A DNA stretch of 64,000 nucleotides from Enoplolaimus lenunculus (taxonomy: Eukaryota > Nematoda > Enoplea > Enoplida > Thoracostomopsidae): contig JASANG010000039.1 of NCBI GenBank assembly GCA_030248215.1, positions 287,591 to 351,590 on the forward strand, written 5' to 3'. A model generated the notes under the pieces. It saw only the letters and a list, made by a program, of their open reading frames with translations. It was not told where the DNA came from and did no database searches. Both the position numbers and the translations under genes were made by a program. The first letter of the stretch is position 1. The number at the start of each line of letters is the position of its first letter. Below are positions 12,568-27,000 of this stretch, piece after piece.

Positions 12568-13070
12568 ATGGGACATCCACGTTAAAATGCACGCACATTT
12601 GTAAAAAAATGTCCCTCCCTTTTAGGTGCCCACATCGTCCCTACCCACTCTCTTTATACACTGTCTGATATGTCAATATGTCATTGTCTGAACCTTTAGA
12701 CAACGAATATGCTCTAGGCCTAAATATATACTTGTCCTGACATCATTATCGGGAACTCTTGTTGTCCATTGTCCCTCAGAAGGTACTCATTTTTTGTGTT
12801 GAATGATGCGTGTGAATATGTGTGCACAGCGTGTCTTTTTAAATGTGTGCGCGTGTGCAAACGTATTAATGTCCTGACATCCTTCAGACAACATGTATTT
12901 ATCCAGAGTCCCTTCCGACAGAGTCTAAGTAGACAATTAACACTATGTTAGTACAGCTATGAAACTGTACCCTGCCTCCAGCTAGTATGTGTACTTTGAT
13001 GCTGTTCCTAATGGGGTGGATGGCACATTTATTACATCGGCGCGTGTATTTTAATGTATGGATGACCCAT
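12568..13070. mobile_element. MITE with GGGACATCCACGTTA-type ends
   Basis: The left end (GGGACATCCACGTTAAAATG) is the approximate inverse of the right end (CATTAAAATACACGCGC read inverted, next to ATGGATGACCCAT). The interior is AT-rich with 'tgtcctgacatc' words and no coding capacity. Shorter relative of 8318-9205. Confidence 0.6.
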
Positions 13071-14370
13071 AAAACCTTCCCTGATAAATTCAATTAAATT
13101 TCAATTTTTAAGACTTTAATATTTACCTTCACTTGTTGCGATACTATATTACTACAGCAGAGCGGAACTAAAATATATTTTTATCAGTTCAGAATCTATA
13201 TTTTTCGTTTCTGTAAAATCGACACGCTGAGTTGAATTGCGTCATTTTTTGCGTTTGACTGGTTTAGTGCACCTGATTTACTATTGATTTCACGACACAA
13301 ATGAAGGAAGAAACTTTTTCTGGATTAACAACCGAATTTTTTGAATCAGTTTTCCACTTTCCGAAGTTTTTCGTTTTTGTCATGTGTTAAGAAATCAAAT
13401 GTTTTAAATCATGGAATTACGCAGGAATGTGGTTCAATATTTTAATTCAGGTTTGAATACAGAATTTCTCTTGGTCAGCTCCAGCGACTTTAATGGTGAA
13501 ACAATGTAAATTATTCCAAATTTTTTTACACAATAGCATTTCGAATATCCGGGTATCCGGATGCATGTTTGTTTTCGAATACATATCCGGTGCTCATCTA
13601 TATTACAGATATTAAAATTATCATATTCAACTGGCTTCATCTCCGGCTCTGGCAAGTTTCGTTGAACTTCTGCTACGACATTTTTCACCTCCGGTTTCAG
13701 CCTGGTATATACATAACATATTTTTTACATTAACTTTAAAACACAACATTTATTGCTTAAGTTTGGCAAATAAATACGCATGATGTCAGCAAATGGTTTT
13801 GTCATTGGAACAATTTGATGGCGCAAACTTAAATAAAAAATGCGGGTCTTTCTTCGGATGCATTAACGGACATTTGAAATTATGGAAACTAGTGATCAAA
13901 ACAATGGAAACGGAACGGATATTTGGGCATAAATGTTCAAAGATGTTTCATTTTTCTACAAAAATACAGCTGAAATATACAAAAATATTCGCTAGACTAA
14001 AAAGTACAATTTTATAGAAAAAATGCTTTCCATATGGCTGTATCAAGAACTACGTTTAACGGAATTTCCCGCATTGTGGTAACGCAAAAGTTTCGGTAGA
14101 ATAAAAACAAAAACGGTACGGTTTTTTAATAACGAAAACGGACGCCGGTTTTCACCAAAATCGGATACCCGGCTACACCCTAGTCTTGAACACATATTAA
14201 ATTTTGATTCCAAAGTACCGCTGGCTAAAAAGCTGAACCAGCATACACAGTTACAAGCCATGTTAAAACACTCTTATTTAAAAATAAACTGACAGCTTTA
14301 GTGTTTTTACGATCTCTTCCGGTGGAGCACTGATAAACTTGAATCAAAATACCATGTTTTCAATTACTTG
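13071..14370. other. Gene-free 3' flank of the Claspin gene
   Basis: AT-rich. Fragments of the 'tatccggata' family lie near 13550 and 14150-14185. No open frame shows splice sites or family resemblance. It lies downstream of the Claspin stop codon at 14371 and must hold its 3' UTR and polyadenylation site, which I could not place. Confidence 0.4.
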
Positions 14371-15052
14371 TCAATGTACATGCAACATGTCAAGAATGCT
14401 TCGAGACTTTGAAAGTTTCGGCCTTTTACTCGATAACTGTATATCATCGTGATTGTTATGCGTTAAGACAACCTGAAAACACAATTTGGAACATACTTTA
14501 ATTCTGAGAAAAATTTCACAAAATGCAGTAATACGTTTACTGTTAACTGCAGCAATGGATGCAATATGCCTAATACAAAAGCGCAACCCTACCTATTGCC
14601 TTGGTATTACGATCGATGCCGAATGTCGGATTTAAAATTTTATTTTACACGTGCAATTTAAAATTTCATTCTCCGCGTGCAGCGCCACTTGGCGTTTCGA
14701 ACAACCCAACCATATTGTAATCCTTACAATGTGTCACATCAGATATTCAGGTGCCAAGATAACTCACCTTTCCACTGCCTTTCGGGCCAACTGATCCATT
14801 TTTGTAGGAGCGAAACCCGTTATCCACAGTCGCACTCTGAGTTCCCGGTGCATTCGGTGGAGGCGGTGAGACTCGAGCAAAAACGCACTTAGACACCGAA
14901 GCTGCAGTTGCGTGGGTAGCTGAATTTGATCCAGAATTTGCAATTTTGGCCAACTTTTCCAATGCCTGAGCACCGCGGCAAAGCAGCGATTCGCGTCGTT
15001 GACCAGGAGGTAACTGATTGGATTTAGTCGATTTTGCAAGAAACGACGACTG
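14371..15052 (-). CDS. CLSPN: Claspin exons 19-20: C terminus
   Basis: Exon 19 (15052-14768) includes SLLCRGAQALEKLAKIAN and VFARVSPPPPNAPG, matching human SLLNQPKAVLQKLAALSD and VFHTLSP. It ends at donor GTGAGT. Exon 20 begins after TTTTCAG at 14473 and encodes SSKRPKLSKSRSILDML before the stop; human ends LTRSIFKYLES. A 15049 start for exon 19 (after TAGCAG) is equally allowed. Confidence 0.85.
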
Positions 15053-18000
15053 CTAAAAATTTAAGACCAGGGTTCCATGTACCATTGGCAGGAGTTATGT
15101 ACCATTGACAAAACGACTAAAATACTTGTTTTTAAGAACAGTTGTCAAAAGCCATTTACGATCGTTTACTTAATTAGATATGCCATTACATGCTCCTGAT
15201 GTACATTATCGCCATTTCGAAGATTTTTTTACTGGCTTCTCCACAGCGGGGGGCCCAGCACTTTCCGATATTTTCATTTTCCCCCGGCAAAAAGTTTGCC
15301 GCCCCCAGGAAAGGCCCCCCGGCGAATTTTCGGCCGCCCCCCAGCAAATTATTTTGCTGGAGGCCCCCAGGACTTTTCTAGGTCAAAAATTTTCAATGTT
15401 AAAACGTAAAGACCTGGACTTCTTTTGAGGCGGACATTCGGCAAAATATGATTTTATATTACGCTGAGTACTCATAATTTTTAATAGCGTTACAAATATC
15501 CGTAGTAACTAATACAATTCAATAATGAACTGAAAAAGCACAATTATATAAAGACCGTTTCAGGGCATACAGCATTCGAAAGTACCTTGCAGCAGCAAGT
15601 TCAACCCGCCTGAGCCTTATGATAAATTGAAGCTGTGACTAATATACAAAATATATATTAATCACAGTTTCAATTATAGATTATCTATATTTTATATAAT
15701 TGTGCTTCTTTCAACTTCTCGTTAAGATATTAGTTAAAATTATTGTTATTAGCGTTTGCGAGAAATTTTTGTCATGTTGAGCGATGAGTGATCTTACGTT
15801 GAGTTGGAAACACGGTCTAGAATGAAAAAAATGGTCCAAAAAGTCGGTTTGTTAAATTTTAAGCCTGCCACCCAGGACCCCCCAGATCATCTGGGGGCCC
15901 CCAGGAAAACTGCCCCCCCAGCAAAATCAGCTGCCCCCCAGGAAACTCCTGCCCCCCCCCCAGGAAACGCCCCCCGGCGGAAATTTTCAAGCTGTGGAGA
16001 AGCCAGTTTTACCAATCTTAAAAATAATTTAAGTCGAAAACATATCCACTTACTAAGCCATCTCCATCCGACACGTTGAAAGCAAATGGTAGTGAATGAC
16101 GAGTCTTAGATTTCAGATTACCATTAACTCTATCAGTATTTGTGAGCACAGGTTCTGAAATGGCAGAATAAAAAAATAAAATTTGCAAATGTATTGAAAT
16201 AGCAAAATGATACACACAGTTAAACATATGAGATCGCTCATGCTAATATTTCTAAGCAAAAAATCACAACTTCTCTTTTATGATGGGATAACGAAAATTG
16301 CTTGCCTCTCTGTGGTGGAGGTCTAACCCACACAAACATATTCCACTAACATTTTTCTACCTCCAGATTGATGACCCAAACCTTTTTGAAAATGGGGGCA
16401 CCATGTAACCTCTATGTGGCATCCGAAATAGAACGTATATTATTTTTCCTGGCAACCGAATCCGGATAGCAAATTTTTGCCAGAACCGGGTGTTAACCAG
16501 ATCACCGGGTATCCGAGTCGATTTGGATGTCAGATTATGGCTGATAGTAAATCGGAACCGGATATCCGTTCGATCCCTGGTAGTCTATATAAATGTGTAG
16601 AACGAGCTGAAAACCAAAGAGTATAATGCTAATGCAGCCCTTCGAAAGCATCTATCAGCCAAAAAAGCCGTTGTGTTATCCCAGAAATGAACATAGCACA
16701 GTTGAAGTTAGCACATACTTATAAGACGTAAAAATGCATCTAGGTTAAACGTGGCAGAATTTCCGCTCTGATCTCACTTCAAATGCCCCAGGTTTACCCT
16801 GGGGGCAAGCGCTCATCAAAAAATGAGAAGAGAGTGGCCACACCGGAAACAAAACTCGATGCCTTGGGACTATAAAAACTTTCATAAATTTGCAGCATTA
16901 AAAAATTGCTGTAAATTTGTTATGAAGGAATTTGAATTAAACTAACGTTGTTGAAAATCACTTTTATTACCACTGTACGTGTATGACTTCCGCTTTCTAC
17001 TCGATCCCGAATGAGACATACTATTACCACTGGCTACTGCAGAAGTTGAAGATACAAAGAACGTGTCAAAATCACACGAGTTTTCCTGCAACAACATAAA
17101 CAGAATAACGTTCGACGTCATAATAAAATCCTACACGATAAAGTTTAAGCTTCTGACAAGGTCCCGACCCCACATTCTCACAACAAATAAAGTTGCCAAC
17201 CTTTATCAGTTAGCGATATTTCTGCGCCATTGTAGAGTTGCAAGTTTTATAACAGCTAACAGATCTGTGCATAGGCACTTATCAGTAGGGCCAAGAATTT
17301 TTTCGTATGACCATTTCCCCGGGATTCGATAGGAAACCAACTTCCGCAACAGAATCGAAAACTGCTAAAGCGGAACAGGAACTTTTACGAAAAGCCACAA
17401 AAAGGCTCTCACAAAAAATTTTAGATGGTATCAAATAAAAAGTAATAACAACGTATTCATGCCCCACTCCAGTTATAACAGAAAGTATATAACCATGTAC
17501 AAGCAGGTATTTTAAAGAACTTACAAAGAGCGGCTAAACTAAAACTTCCAATTCCGGTTTGTAGTCATGAAACCGTAACAAAACATTCATTTGAACGCTG
17601 CGTCTCACCTTCTGCTGCATCCAGTGTTTCCGTTCTAGCGCTTTCTTTTCTATTTCAGACACTTCTGGATCTTTCCCGTCCGCGCCACACTGTTTGCCAC
17701 GAACATCATTTTCATCTTCAGAATCATCCAAAAGACTAACTCCAACCTCGCCAGTGTTCTTCCATAGTTCGTCAATGTTATCGTCATCTATAATAATACA
17801 AATCTAAATTGAATAAATTATATGGCTTCCAATTTACAGAACTTTCTTTCCAAGAGCAACACTACAATATAACATATATTTTCTAATCTGATTTTTGTTT
17901 CTATTAGGGATGTCGCGATGCCAAAAATTTTCCCGATGCCTATTATTGTCAAATTTTACATGCCGATACTAATGTTTCTAGATGCTCAAAACATTGCTGT

Positions 18001-21000
18001 ATTAAAGGACATAAACGATAGATTTGGGAAATTTTTGTTGGCTTGCCTAAACGAAACAAACAAACAACATGGAGCAGCAATTGTTATGGACATTAAGTGC
18101 GAAAAATAATCGGAAAAGAATAGGCAGTTATTTTTCACTGCCGATGACGATACCCACGAAAAGTGCAAATTATCACCGATGCCGATTAATCGGCACACCC
18201 ATAGTTTCTATTTTTATGAAGTCGAATCCGGCTTCAGTTATGCTTCGATCGACCTTTGCCAAAATCAGCACCAGTTATGAAAGAAAAACATCAGCTTTCA
18301 TGTCAGCCATACGGACTTTAATAACCTCTTTCAAAAAAATTACTATACCTTCATTCCACAAAAACCGCCTCATTCGTTTAGAGTCTGAATGCAGATCCCC
18401 ATCCTCCAAATAGGCTTCTTGCATTGCCATCAAGTGTCGCTTGTCAGCGTCGAGTTCTTGCTTCCTAAAATTAACTTTTATGCGTCGCTCATCACTTTCC
18501 GTAGCTGGGCAACAAAACGACATAGGGTTACCGAGTTGCAACATACCCTGTGTTAAACCAAAACAAAAGTATAGTGCCACTTATACTTCAAATTATTTCA
18601 TTCCAAAATCTGTCAGACCAAAAACAAACTTCTACCCAATAAGTTTTGCAGCGTATAACTATAGCTGCTTATTTAGTCTGCAATAACGTTACTCAAATCT
18701 CAATCAGACCACAAACCTTGATCCTCAGAAGCCCGAGGACAGAGAGATGTATGACATATAAATTACAATAACGGCGTCAACTTACTGATACAGCTGTCCC
18801 ACTTGTCTGCGCAATTCGTCATCCGACGGCAATTCTTCATCTAAGTCGCCTTCCTCGCTTTCGTAATCATCGTCGTCTGATTTAATCTGACAATAAAATA
18901 TAAACACTAATAAAGATATATAAAGAAACAAACAAACAAATAAACAAAGCAAACAGCTTTTGCTGAAGGCCGTGCATCCTGCCGAACTAATCTATATATT
19001 AAAGCTACAACACCCCACATACGTATTTTGGGCAGCATTCCAACATTTTTGTTTACGTTACATTACATAATGCAAATTAAGACGGTATGCATTGAGAATA
19101 ACTATTGTTTCGGATGTGTATTATATATCTACAGCCCACTTAAATTTATTTGAGGGCCCAGGCAACGATTTAGCGTTGGGTCCGGGAAACCTTAGCCCAG
19201 TCGCACATATGTGAATCTACATGTACTAGTTGTAACCATTTGTAAATAATTTCCTTGCAAATAAAGCAACAAGTTTTGTAAACCACAAGTATTAATGGAT
19301 CTAAAATTAAACCAGACAACCAAAATTGATTGATTACAAAAAATCTAGAGCAAAACCTTTCTATTTCTAAGATTGTTAGAAGAAATATTGCTAAAACTAA
19401 GGAACGACAATAACTTACATCGTCATTTTCATCCAAGTCCGCCTCACTGCCTGACAATTCAGCTTCGTGTTCAAAGTATTCTTTACGTAATTTTCTATAA
19501 GAAATGAGAAATAAATATCGGTGGTTTTCTGAAGTTTAGACTTTAATACCTCAAGTACTGCGTCACAAAATTTCGCCCTAATAAAACATTAATGTATTTG
19601 ATTTTTGTTAGAACAAGGGTTTAAATTAACTTCTTCGACAATCTACCGTCCATGATGCTTCATACAGACCATTGTCTAACATTTATGTACACCAATTTCT
19701 ATAGTTTCAATTCCATAACCATTATTCGTCGTAATATCCGAATTTCTCACCCATGTATATTCAAATATTATAACTATTGTGTACTACGAAGCAAACCATG
19801 TGAAACTTGGGACCACATAATACTGAACCGGATACTTCAATATCCGCCTGGATTTGGACATAAAGACACAATTTTGGCAAAAAGAAAACCTTAATTATGC
19901 TTTGGAACAAAATTCATTGCGAAATATTGCAACTTTGGTCGTAAACATAGTTTAATAATACAGTTATGTTTATTTTTCAGCGATAAATATCTGACAACAT
20001 TTAATACCGGAGCCGGACTTCCGGTTGTGTCCTAAAGCAAACATGTATGCTTTCCTTTTAAATTATCACTTACCCTTGTTCAGTGAACATCATTCTAACG
20101 CCACCGTCATCGTTCAACTCGTCTTCAGCACCTGTTTCATCTAACTCTTCCAACTCCGTCTCGAGAGTTCCTCGAGTAGCAGCCCAACGCGAGCCAAGAT
20201 CAGCAGCTCGCGCTTCTCTTCGAGTCACGGCTACTGCCTCCTGCTCTTCTACCACTCCTGTTTGCTTGTTCCCAATGAGAACATCAGACCTATCGTTATC
20301 TTCTAGATCACTATCGTTATCATTGGCATCAAACAGTTCGTTGTTAGTTAGGGTAAACAATGGTGGTGACGGCTGTTTTCTACTGTTAGTTATATTATCT
20401 GTTTTGAGATGTGAGTACGTTAAATCTGTAGTTTGATAACCATCTCGATTTGGTCCACCGGCGCAACTGACATCTGAAGCTATAGAACTGATAAGATGCA
20501 AAAGTAAATGAGGTTATGACGGGGCTGAAGGTCGACATGTATTCACTCAAGGAACTGTAAGTTTAAGGACAGAGAGTGTCGAAGTGGAAAGTATTAATTT
20601 TCAAATTTACAACAACCGCAAAAACATTTAATGCTCCAAAAATTGTTTTATTGAAAAAACAATCTTACCAACAGAAGTCCCACCAACATCATCGCTTGCC
20701 ACAGCACTGTCATTATTGGGTGCAGGAATATCTTCATCAATTGGATTTAAGACATCAGTAAGGCTGTTGTCATTCACTTGCAAGTCATTGTCCTTACTTA
20801 AATAAAACATTAATGATCCATTAGGAAAGAATATGCCTCTTAACTAATTATCGTGGCACGAAAGTTTATAATTAAACGTATAGCGTGAAACCCTTCACAT
20901 AGCTGGCTTGCCCAAAAATGCAATCGCAACTAAATGTTTAATGTAACTTTGAAAAAAACCGTTTAATGATCTTCGAAACCACAGTAAATATCCAGTTAAG

Positions 21001-24000
21001 TTATACCGCATACCAGAACTGGATACGGATGTCAATTTTTGCAGCATATTAAACCGGAACCGAATATCCTGTCGCTCCCATGAAATCCCACAATTCGTAA
21101 AAGAAATCGCTATGAGATGCCAAATAACCAACAATTTATGATGAACCTATAGTTAACAATTTTATTAACTAACGTGACAGACGTACATACGGGTTCTCGG
21201 AGCCAGGGATGGGAGTCTCTGTCTCGGCAAGCCTCGGTATTAGGCAGCTATCGGTCTTGATTTTCTAAGTCTCGGTGGTCTGGACTCTGGAACCAAGACC
21301 AGAAGTCTAGGATTCAGCAAATGCAAGGCTGCACTGCTGAAGTAAATTATGCTCAACCAATAAAATTTCGCTGAGAATATAAGAAGTTTCATAGTTACGC
21401 ACGAAAAAAGCATTAAGAATAATTTATTGGATAATTCTAATGTTTTCCATGAACAAAATTTGACCGAGATCGACACGTTTCATAACCAATCTCGGTAGTC
21501 AATTCTCGGTTTTGGCCTCTTTTTTCGGTTTGTAACCGAAACCGGTTATGCCTGCTCGGGGCCTGGATTTCCAAATTTTAGGACCATAAACAATTTTTCT
21601 TACATTTATGTTTTTTAGAAAAACTACACGCGCCACATTCGATATAAAAACTGCTTACCGGTACTGAGTTTCAGTCGATATAAACTGACCAGAACACAAC
21701 GTGAGAAGATCATCGAGACATTGTTGAGTGCTGGGTATGATATCCTGATCAAATGAAAGCACACTTGCAGAATGTTTGGCTTCTACAGCACTTCTGCAAC
21801 AAAAAATGCTCCCATGTAGTAATAATTTTTCGTTTGTAAGCTTCGGTTTTTTTGAAGTGTCATAAATTTTTCGGACCGAAACATACAGAAGAACAAACAC
21901 TGCGCCAATAACGCCAGTAGAAAGCTCCCTAACATCAAGAGAAATTCTACCGAACGGTCTACCAGATCTGGAACAAGGCTAGATCAATACCTTACCCATT
22001 GATGACAACAACATCGTTCGGCTGTTTGTCCCTACAATAATTTGTTGACTTATGGTCATCTGATGAAAACAGCACCATCGAACAAGACGGCACTCCACTA
22101 CATGGAGTATCATTACTACTTCCGCCTAGTGAATCTTCAGTATCCACTGCCGTTTCTCTGTTCTCGTTCTGACGTCTATCAGGCCACTTTAACTCGCTCC
22201 ATTGCTCGGCTCTACCAAATTCACCATGTAATCCGTTGTTATAGCACATTGTCTGCTCCGTGTGTTCTCGCACCAGTTCAACGTCCTCCTGTTTTCGTCC
22301 GTTGTAAGACTCATGTTTATTTTTCTCGGAGAACCAACCGACGTCTTTGATGTTTCCTAGTTCAAATGCGTCCGTCTTCTCTCGCTCTTCATTTACTTCT
22401 TCTTTTTCTTCTTCGTCCTCTTCCTCAACTTTTTGGGTTTCTTCTTCTTCCTCTTCTTCTCCGTTCTCCTCATCCTCGTCTTCCAATTCTTCTTCGTCTT
22501 TATATTCTTCTCCTTCGCTATCTTCCTTTTCGTCAAAGGTGTTTCTTTCATTTAGTTCAGGGTTTTCTTGTTCTTCTTCGTCGTCGTTATTATCTTCTAC
22601 ATCATCATTGTAGTCAACTTCGGCTTCTGCGTCGATGTATTTATTTTTCTGAAGTATATCAATATAAAACCAAAATATTTAACGCATATAAAATTAAACA
22701 ATTACAACTTTTTTGCAATTTACTCTACAGCATAAAACACATATTATTAGGTTCACTCAGCCGCGATAGAAATTCTCGAATCACTGCGTTACTATAAAAC
22801 ATATCACAATATTTCCAGTGAAACATTGCATTAAAACGTTCTTAACTAACCGGTAAGCGTTTCTCAAGCTTGACCAATGTTTCCAAGTCAGGCTCGCTTT
22901 CTGGCTCACTCTCAGTTTCGCCTTCTGACGAAAAGAATCCTTCTTGCTCTTCAATTCGCATTTGTTCAGCTTCCTGTAACACGAACATTTACCGTGTCCA
23001 CACTTTTGAAATAGAGTCAACGCAATGGTAGAACGATTAAATATTAAAACTCAGCGTATATTACTTTCATCATTTAAAATGATGCAAAAATGAAACATCT
23101 TACGTTTTTGAAGACAAAAATTTCACTGATCAATTTTATTTAAACCTCGAATGAGACAAAAACTCTTCCAGACAAATTGCTCTCATTTACAATGCATTGT
23201 TCACATAATTTCTCGCAACGGTTCTCCAGCAACAAGATGTTTAGCGTTTAAGCACCCCTAAAATATAGGATATTTATTACACATACCTCTTCATCAGGCA
23301 ATTCTCCACGATTAATCAGTTCCTTGTTCCATATTTCGCGGCGTTTTTCAATTTCTCTTTCTCGCCGTGCTCGAATCCCGACAGACAAAGCTTTTTTTAG
23401 TTCGATTAATTTTTGACCTGAAAATTTAAAATAATTTAATAATACCATACTTTTACCCAGCTTGATACATTTCACACTGCTACAGTTACATATATAGTAT
23501 GTTTAAAGAGTGCACATGAAAAACTATACCGATTCTGGCAATGTATATTTTGAACTAAAAAACTATAACTAGCAACCTGATTTGAACCAAGCGTTAATTA
23601 AAATTCTGCAGCAAAAACACTGGATCAATTAAGCAGGAGCCACTTCAGTACGATAACCCTGTTGTCTTGCCACAACTCAACCGGAAAAATATGCTCCAAT
23701 TATGTGAAATTTAGTCAATAAAATTGTTTCACCTGGCTTCAAATCTTGCACCGGTGCAGGATCGTCTGGATGCAGAGTAACTGAAACTTCCCGTCTCAAA
23801 AGTTTATTGTTGTTACCCAGATTGCTGTCGCTATTTTCACGCATAATCACACTAAAATGTATCCAAACCCAGCAGTTTGTAACGAAACTGCACTCAAAGA
23901 AATAACTTCAAATTAAAAACCTATATTATTTTTAAAATCAAAATTCAACGATTTGTGAGTCACAATACATACATGTACGGTATGCACACAGTAACAAAAC

Positions 24001-27000
24001 TCTAGATAGAGCATAACCATTTTTTCTTTTAAACAGTATGTGAACAACAGATAGCGCAAAACCGAAGCCCAGAGATTACGTACATTATTATAGCCGATAT
24101 GGAAAAATAAATATAAAATATAAAATATACGATGGCATTAAATACACAAGCTTGAATACGATCTTGTCGAATCCAAATATGGGCTTCGGTTGTATCCGAA
24201 CATAACGGAACAACTATCCAGCCCAACAACAAACAACACTGCTTTGAACCCTTTTAATTACCCAACATGCACATGCTTTTCATGAGGTAAAACACTACAA
24301 TTTCCAGCGAAATTATTGCCAAGAGACGCGTTGTGCACAGCTCGCTCGAGAAAACGATCAAATTCAGTTTGTGGCTTGTCGCTCGCTTTATCACTTGCAC
24401 TTAGATCAATATATCCAGTACATCCAGACAAACTGAAAGCAGCTCCCAATATACAAAGTAAATTTATTGCATCCGTAGTTCGAATAAGTTTCTACACGTA
24501 CAATACAGCACAGCGACAAACTACGACGTACGGCACCGGAAATCATTAAATAATTTTAAACGCTAAACCGTCATCCTAAAAGTTTTCTAATACGAAACAA
24601 CTACAAATTTAATTTTTTCAACCACATGTATTTTAAAATCACATAATATTTTTACGCTTTTGATCAATTAAATATTCTTTGCATTTCTTGAAATTTTAAA
24701 AATGTCTTCCCATTTTTCACCATAAACGTACTCCAACTTAACACGACCGTTATCAGCAGAATCGGCTGACATTAAAGTTTTTCGCCGCAACTTCTCAATG
24801 AGTTGGGCACGTGCCGTGGATACTTTCGCCAATCGGTCACCCAGTTGCTCGGTTTCAATACTGGATGCTTCTCGAATACCAGTAATCTCACTTAACGGCG
24901 TACCGTTATCCGCCAACGGACCACTTGTTTCTGTTGTTTCCGAATGATGTTGAGTACTACAAGGATATTGCATGGCCCTATTATCTTCGGTAACGGTACT
25001 TTCACAGCGTTCGGCATCGGTTTCGTTCAAAGTGAACTAAAAGATTGTGTTAAAGCATATATTTAAATGCCAGTAATGTGCACGTGGGGAGAGGGGAAGT
25101 TGTAATAAGCACAACGCCACTACTACAGATGCTCCATAAGTGTGAATATGATGCTACCCTGCAAGCCCAATGTAAAAATATTTGCGCTTGGCTTCTTGCT
25201 TGCTTCTTTGGTGAGTTTTCGAACAAAATTAGTGTTCATACAACTGATAGGCTGGGTTCAACTGGAATTGCTATTCCTGCCGGAATTTCTGCAAAAACTA
25301 AATTCCTGTTCCTGTTCCTGTATTTAAAGATGCAGGAACCGGAGTTTTTTTACGGTTTTGGGGCAAATAATTCATAATCATTTAGATATTGAAAACTTTG
25401 TGTTTGAAAAATTGTTATTTTGAAACGAGTGTTATTGAAATTAGTTCAATTTTGCTAATAAACTGTTTCTGATGCGCTTTCTCAAACTTGATGATGAAAT
25501 AGCTGAAAATTCTCTTAAACAATTTTTTGGCAAGTTTTCTAAAAAGTCCAACAGTAATTCGGTGATGAAAATTATTTCAAATTCCGGTTCCTGTTCCTGC
25601 TCCGGTTCCTGCAAAGAAATTCGGTTGATGTTCTTGCTCCAGTTCCGGCAAAATTTAGTTCCTCCTGGAACCCTGCTGATAGATATTGGCGATCCAACTG
25701 ACGTCAGAGAAATGCTGTTGTGCCCCCCTATAAGTCCCTAGGCCAATCAACTCCACGCACACCGGAAACTAATTGTTTAGACCACTTTGTAAACTGTTTT
25801 CAGCAGTGTAACAAAATAATACGTACTACTCACATCACATACCAAAACGTCTGCTGTCTCAGCTCGACATTTCGAAGAAGCGCAGGCATCAATAGTGATG
25901 TTTGAGGTATTTTTCGGCTTCATTTTGTTGCTCAATTCTATAAAAGAACACAAACAGAAATGATAACGGCAAGACTAACAGGTAAACTAAACAAAAGTAT
26001 AATAAATATATACCGCGGTCGTATAGCCAGCGGCTGTTTCAGGATTTTGCAAATAATTTCATCCCTGTCTAAGGGTGGATCAGCTATTTATCAAAGGCTA
26101 AACTCGAAAGCGGGCGTGTTCCCCTATCCTAAGTTAACTTTGAACCTGTCTAGTTTTTCCTGTCCGCCTCAGAAAATTTATACATATGCATATGTATTAT
26201 GTATATAAAGCAATGATCAAACAAAAAATCAGGCGCATGTATTGTATAAAGTGTGTCGGTTTACAGATCTACGTAAGAACCCAAGAGATACAGTTGAGGC
26301 TGTACCAAAAAGTGGCTAGCAAAACGCACGGCCAGGCGCAATCCTAGTACATCGATGGCAATGGCAAAATTTAGATTTTGAATGGTACTGGTGCAGCAGA
26401 CATATGTGATCATTAGCAGAGATGTCGGTCTCGGTTTTTCGAGTCTCGGTAGGTTTCAAACCGAGACCACAGGAGAAAGACAAGTTCCCGTTTTTTTCTG
26501 CTCAACATTCACAGTGAACGGACGTCAGTTGTATTTGTTGATTTTTGGCTATATATTTTTGCTGTTTTTAGTAATATAGCTATTTGCGAAACGAAATTAC
26601 TCCGCGACAGTTATCGAAGACACCTTTAAAAGGAAACCCTAAACTTTTTGATATTGTGTCAAAACACAGATCGTTGTATTTTTAGAAGACGTTTATGGGA
26701 TCGTGCCAAAAATTTAAAAGTTCCAATTAACGCTAAAATATCATTTTGTTAAACGCTAAAAAGTGTTTACTATTAACAGAATTATATAAAATATACTGGC
26801 GATCGACGATTCATTTTCGTTGGAAAATAGCTGAAAGCATAGTTTTGACAATGAACTGTGTTTGTCAGTGTGTTTTTTGCTAAAACAAAATTTAATTTTG
26901 CGGGTAATTTTTGTGTTTAATATTATAAATTCTGAGCAGATGCAACATTTTATTAGGCTAGAATGACACAAGTATTATAAAACATTCGAAACTTTTGTTA

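Noticed and set aside
17180-17390. Minus-strand frame (QFSILLRKLVSYRIPG...) first considered as a Claspin C-terminal exon
   Set aside because: No donor before its stop. The exons at 17085, 16154, 15052 and 14472 give a phase-consistent path with clear Claspin C-terminal resemblance.
17307-17438. 43-codon plus-strand ORF beginning MTISPGFDRKPTSATESKTA
   Set aside because: Composition is protein-like, but it is short, lies wholly within Claspin intron 16 in antisense, and has no recognised family or splice partner.
22347-22797. Plus-strand Ser-rich and Leu-rich frames
   Set aside because: Antisense shadow of the acidic Claspin exon 9 (GAA/GAG/GAT codons); the minus strand has splice sites and family match.
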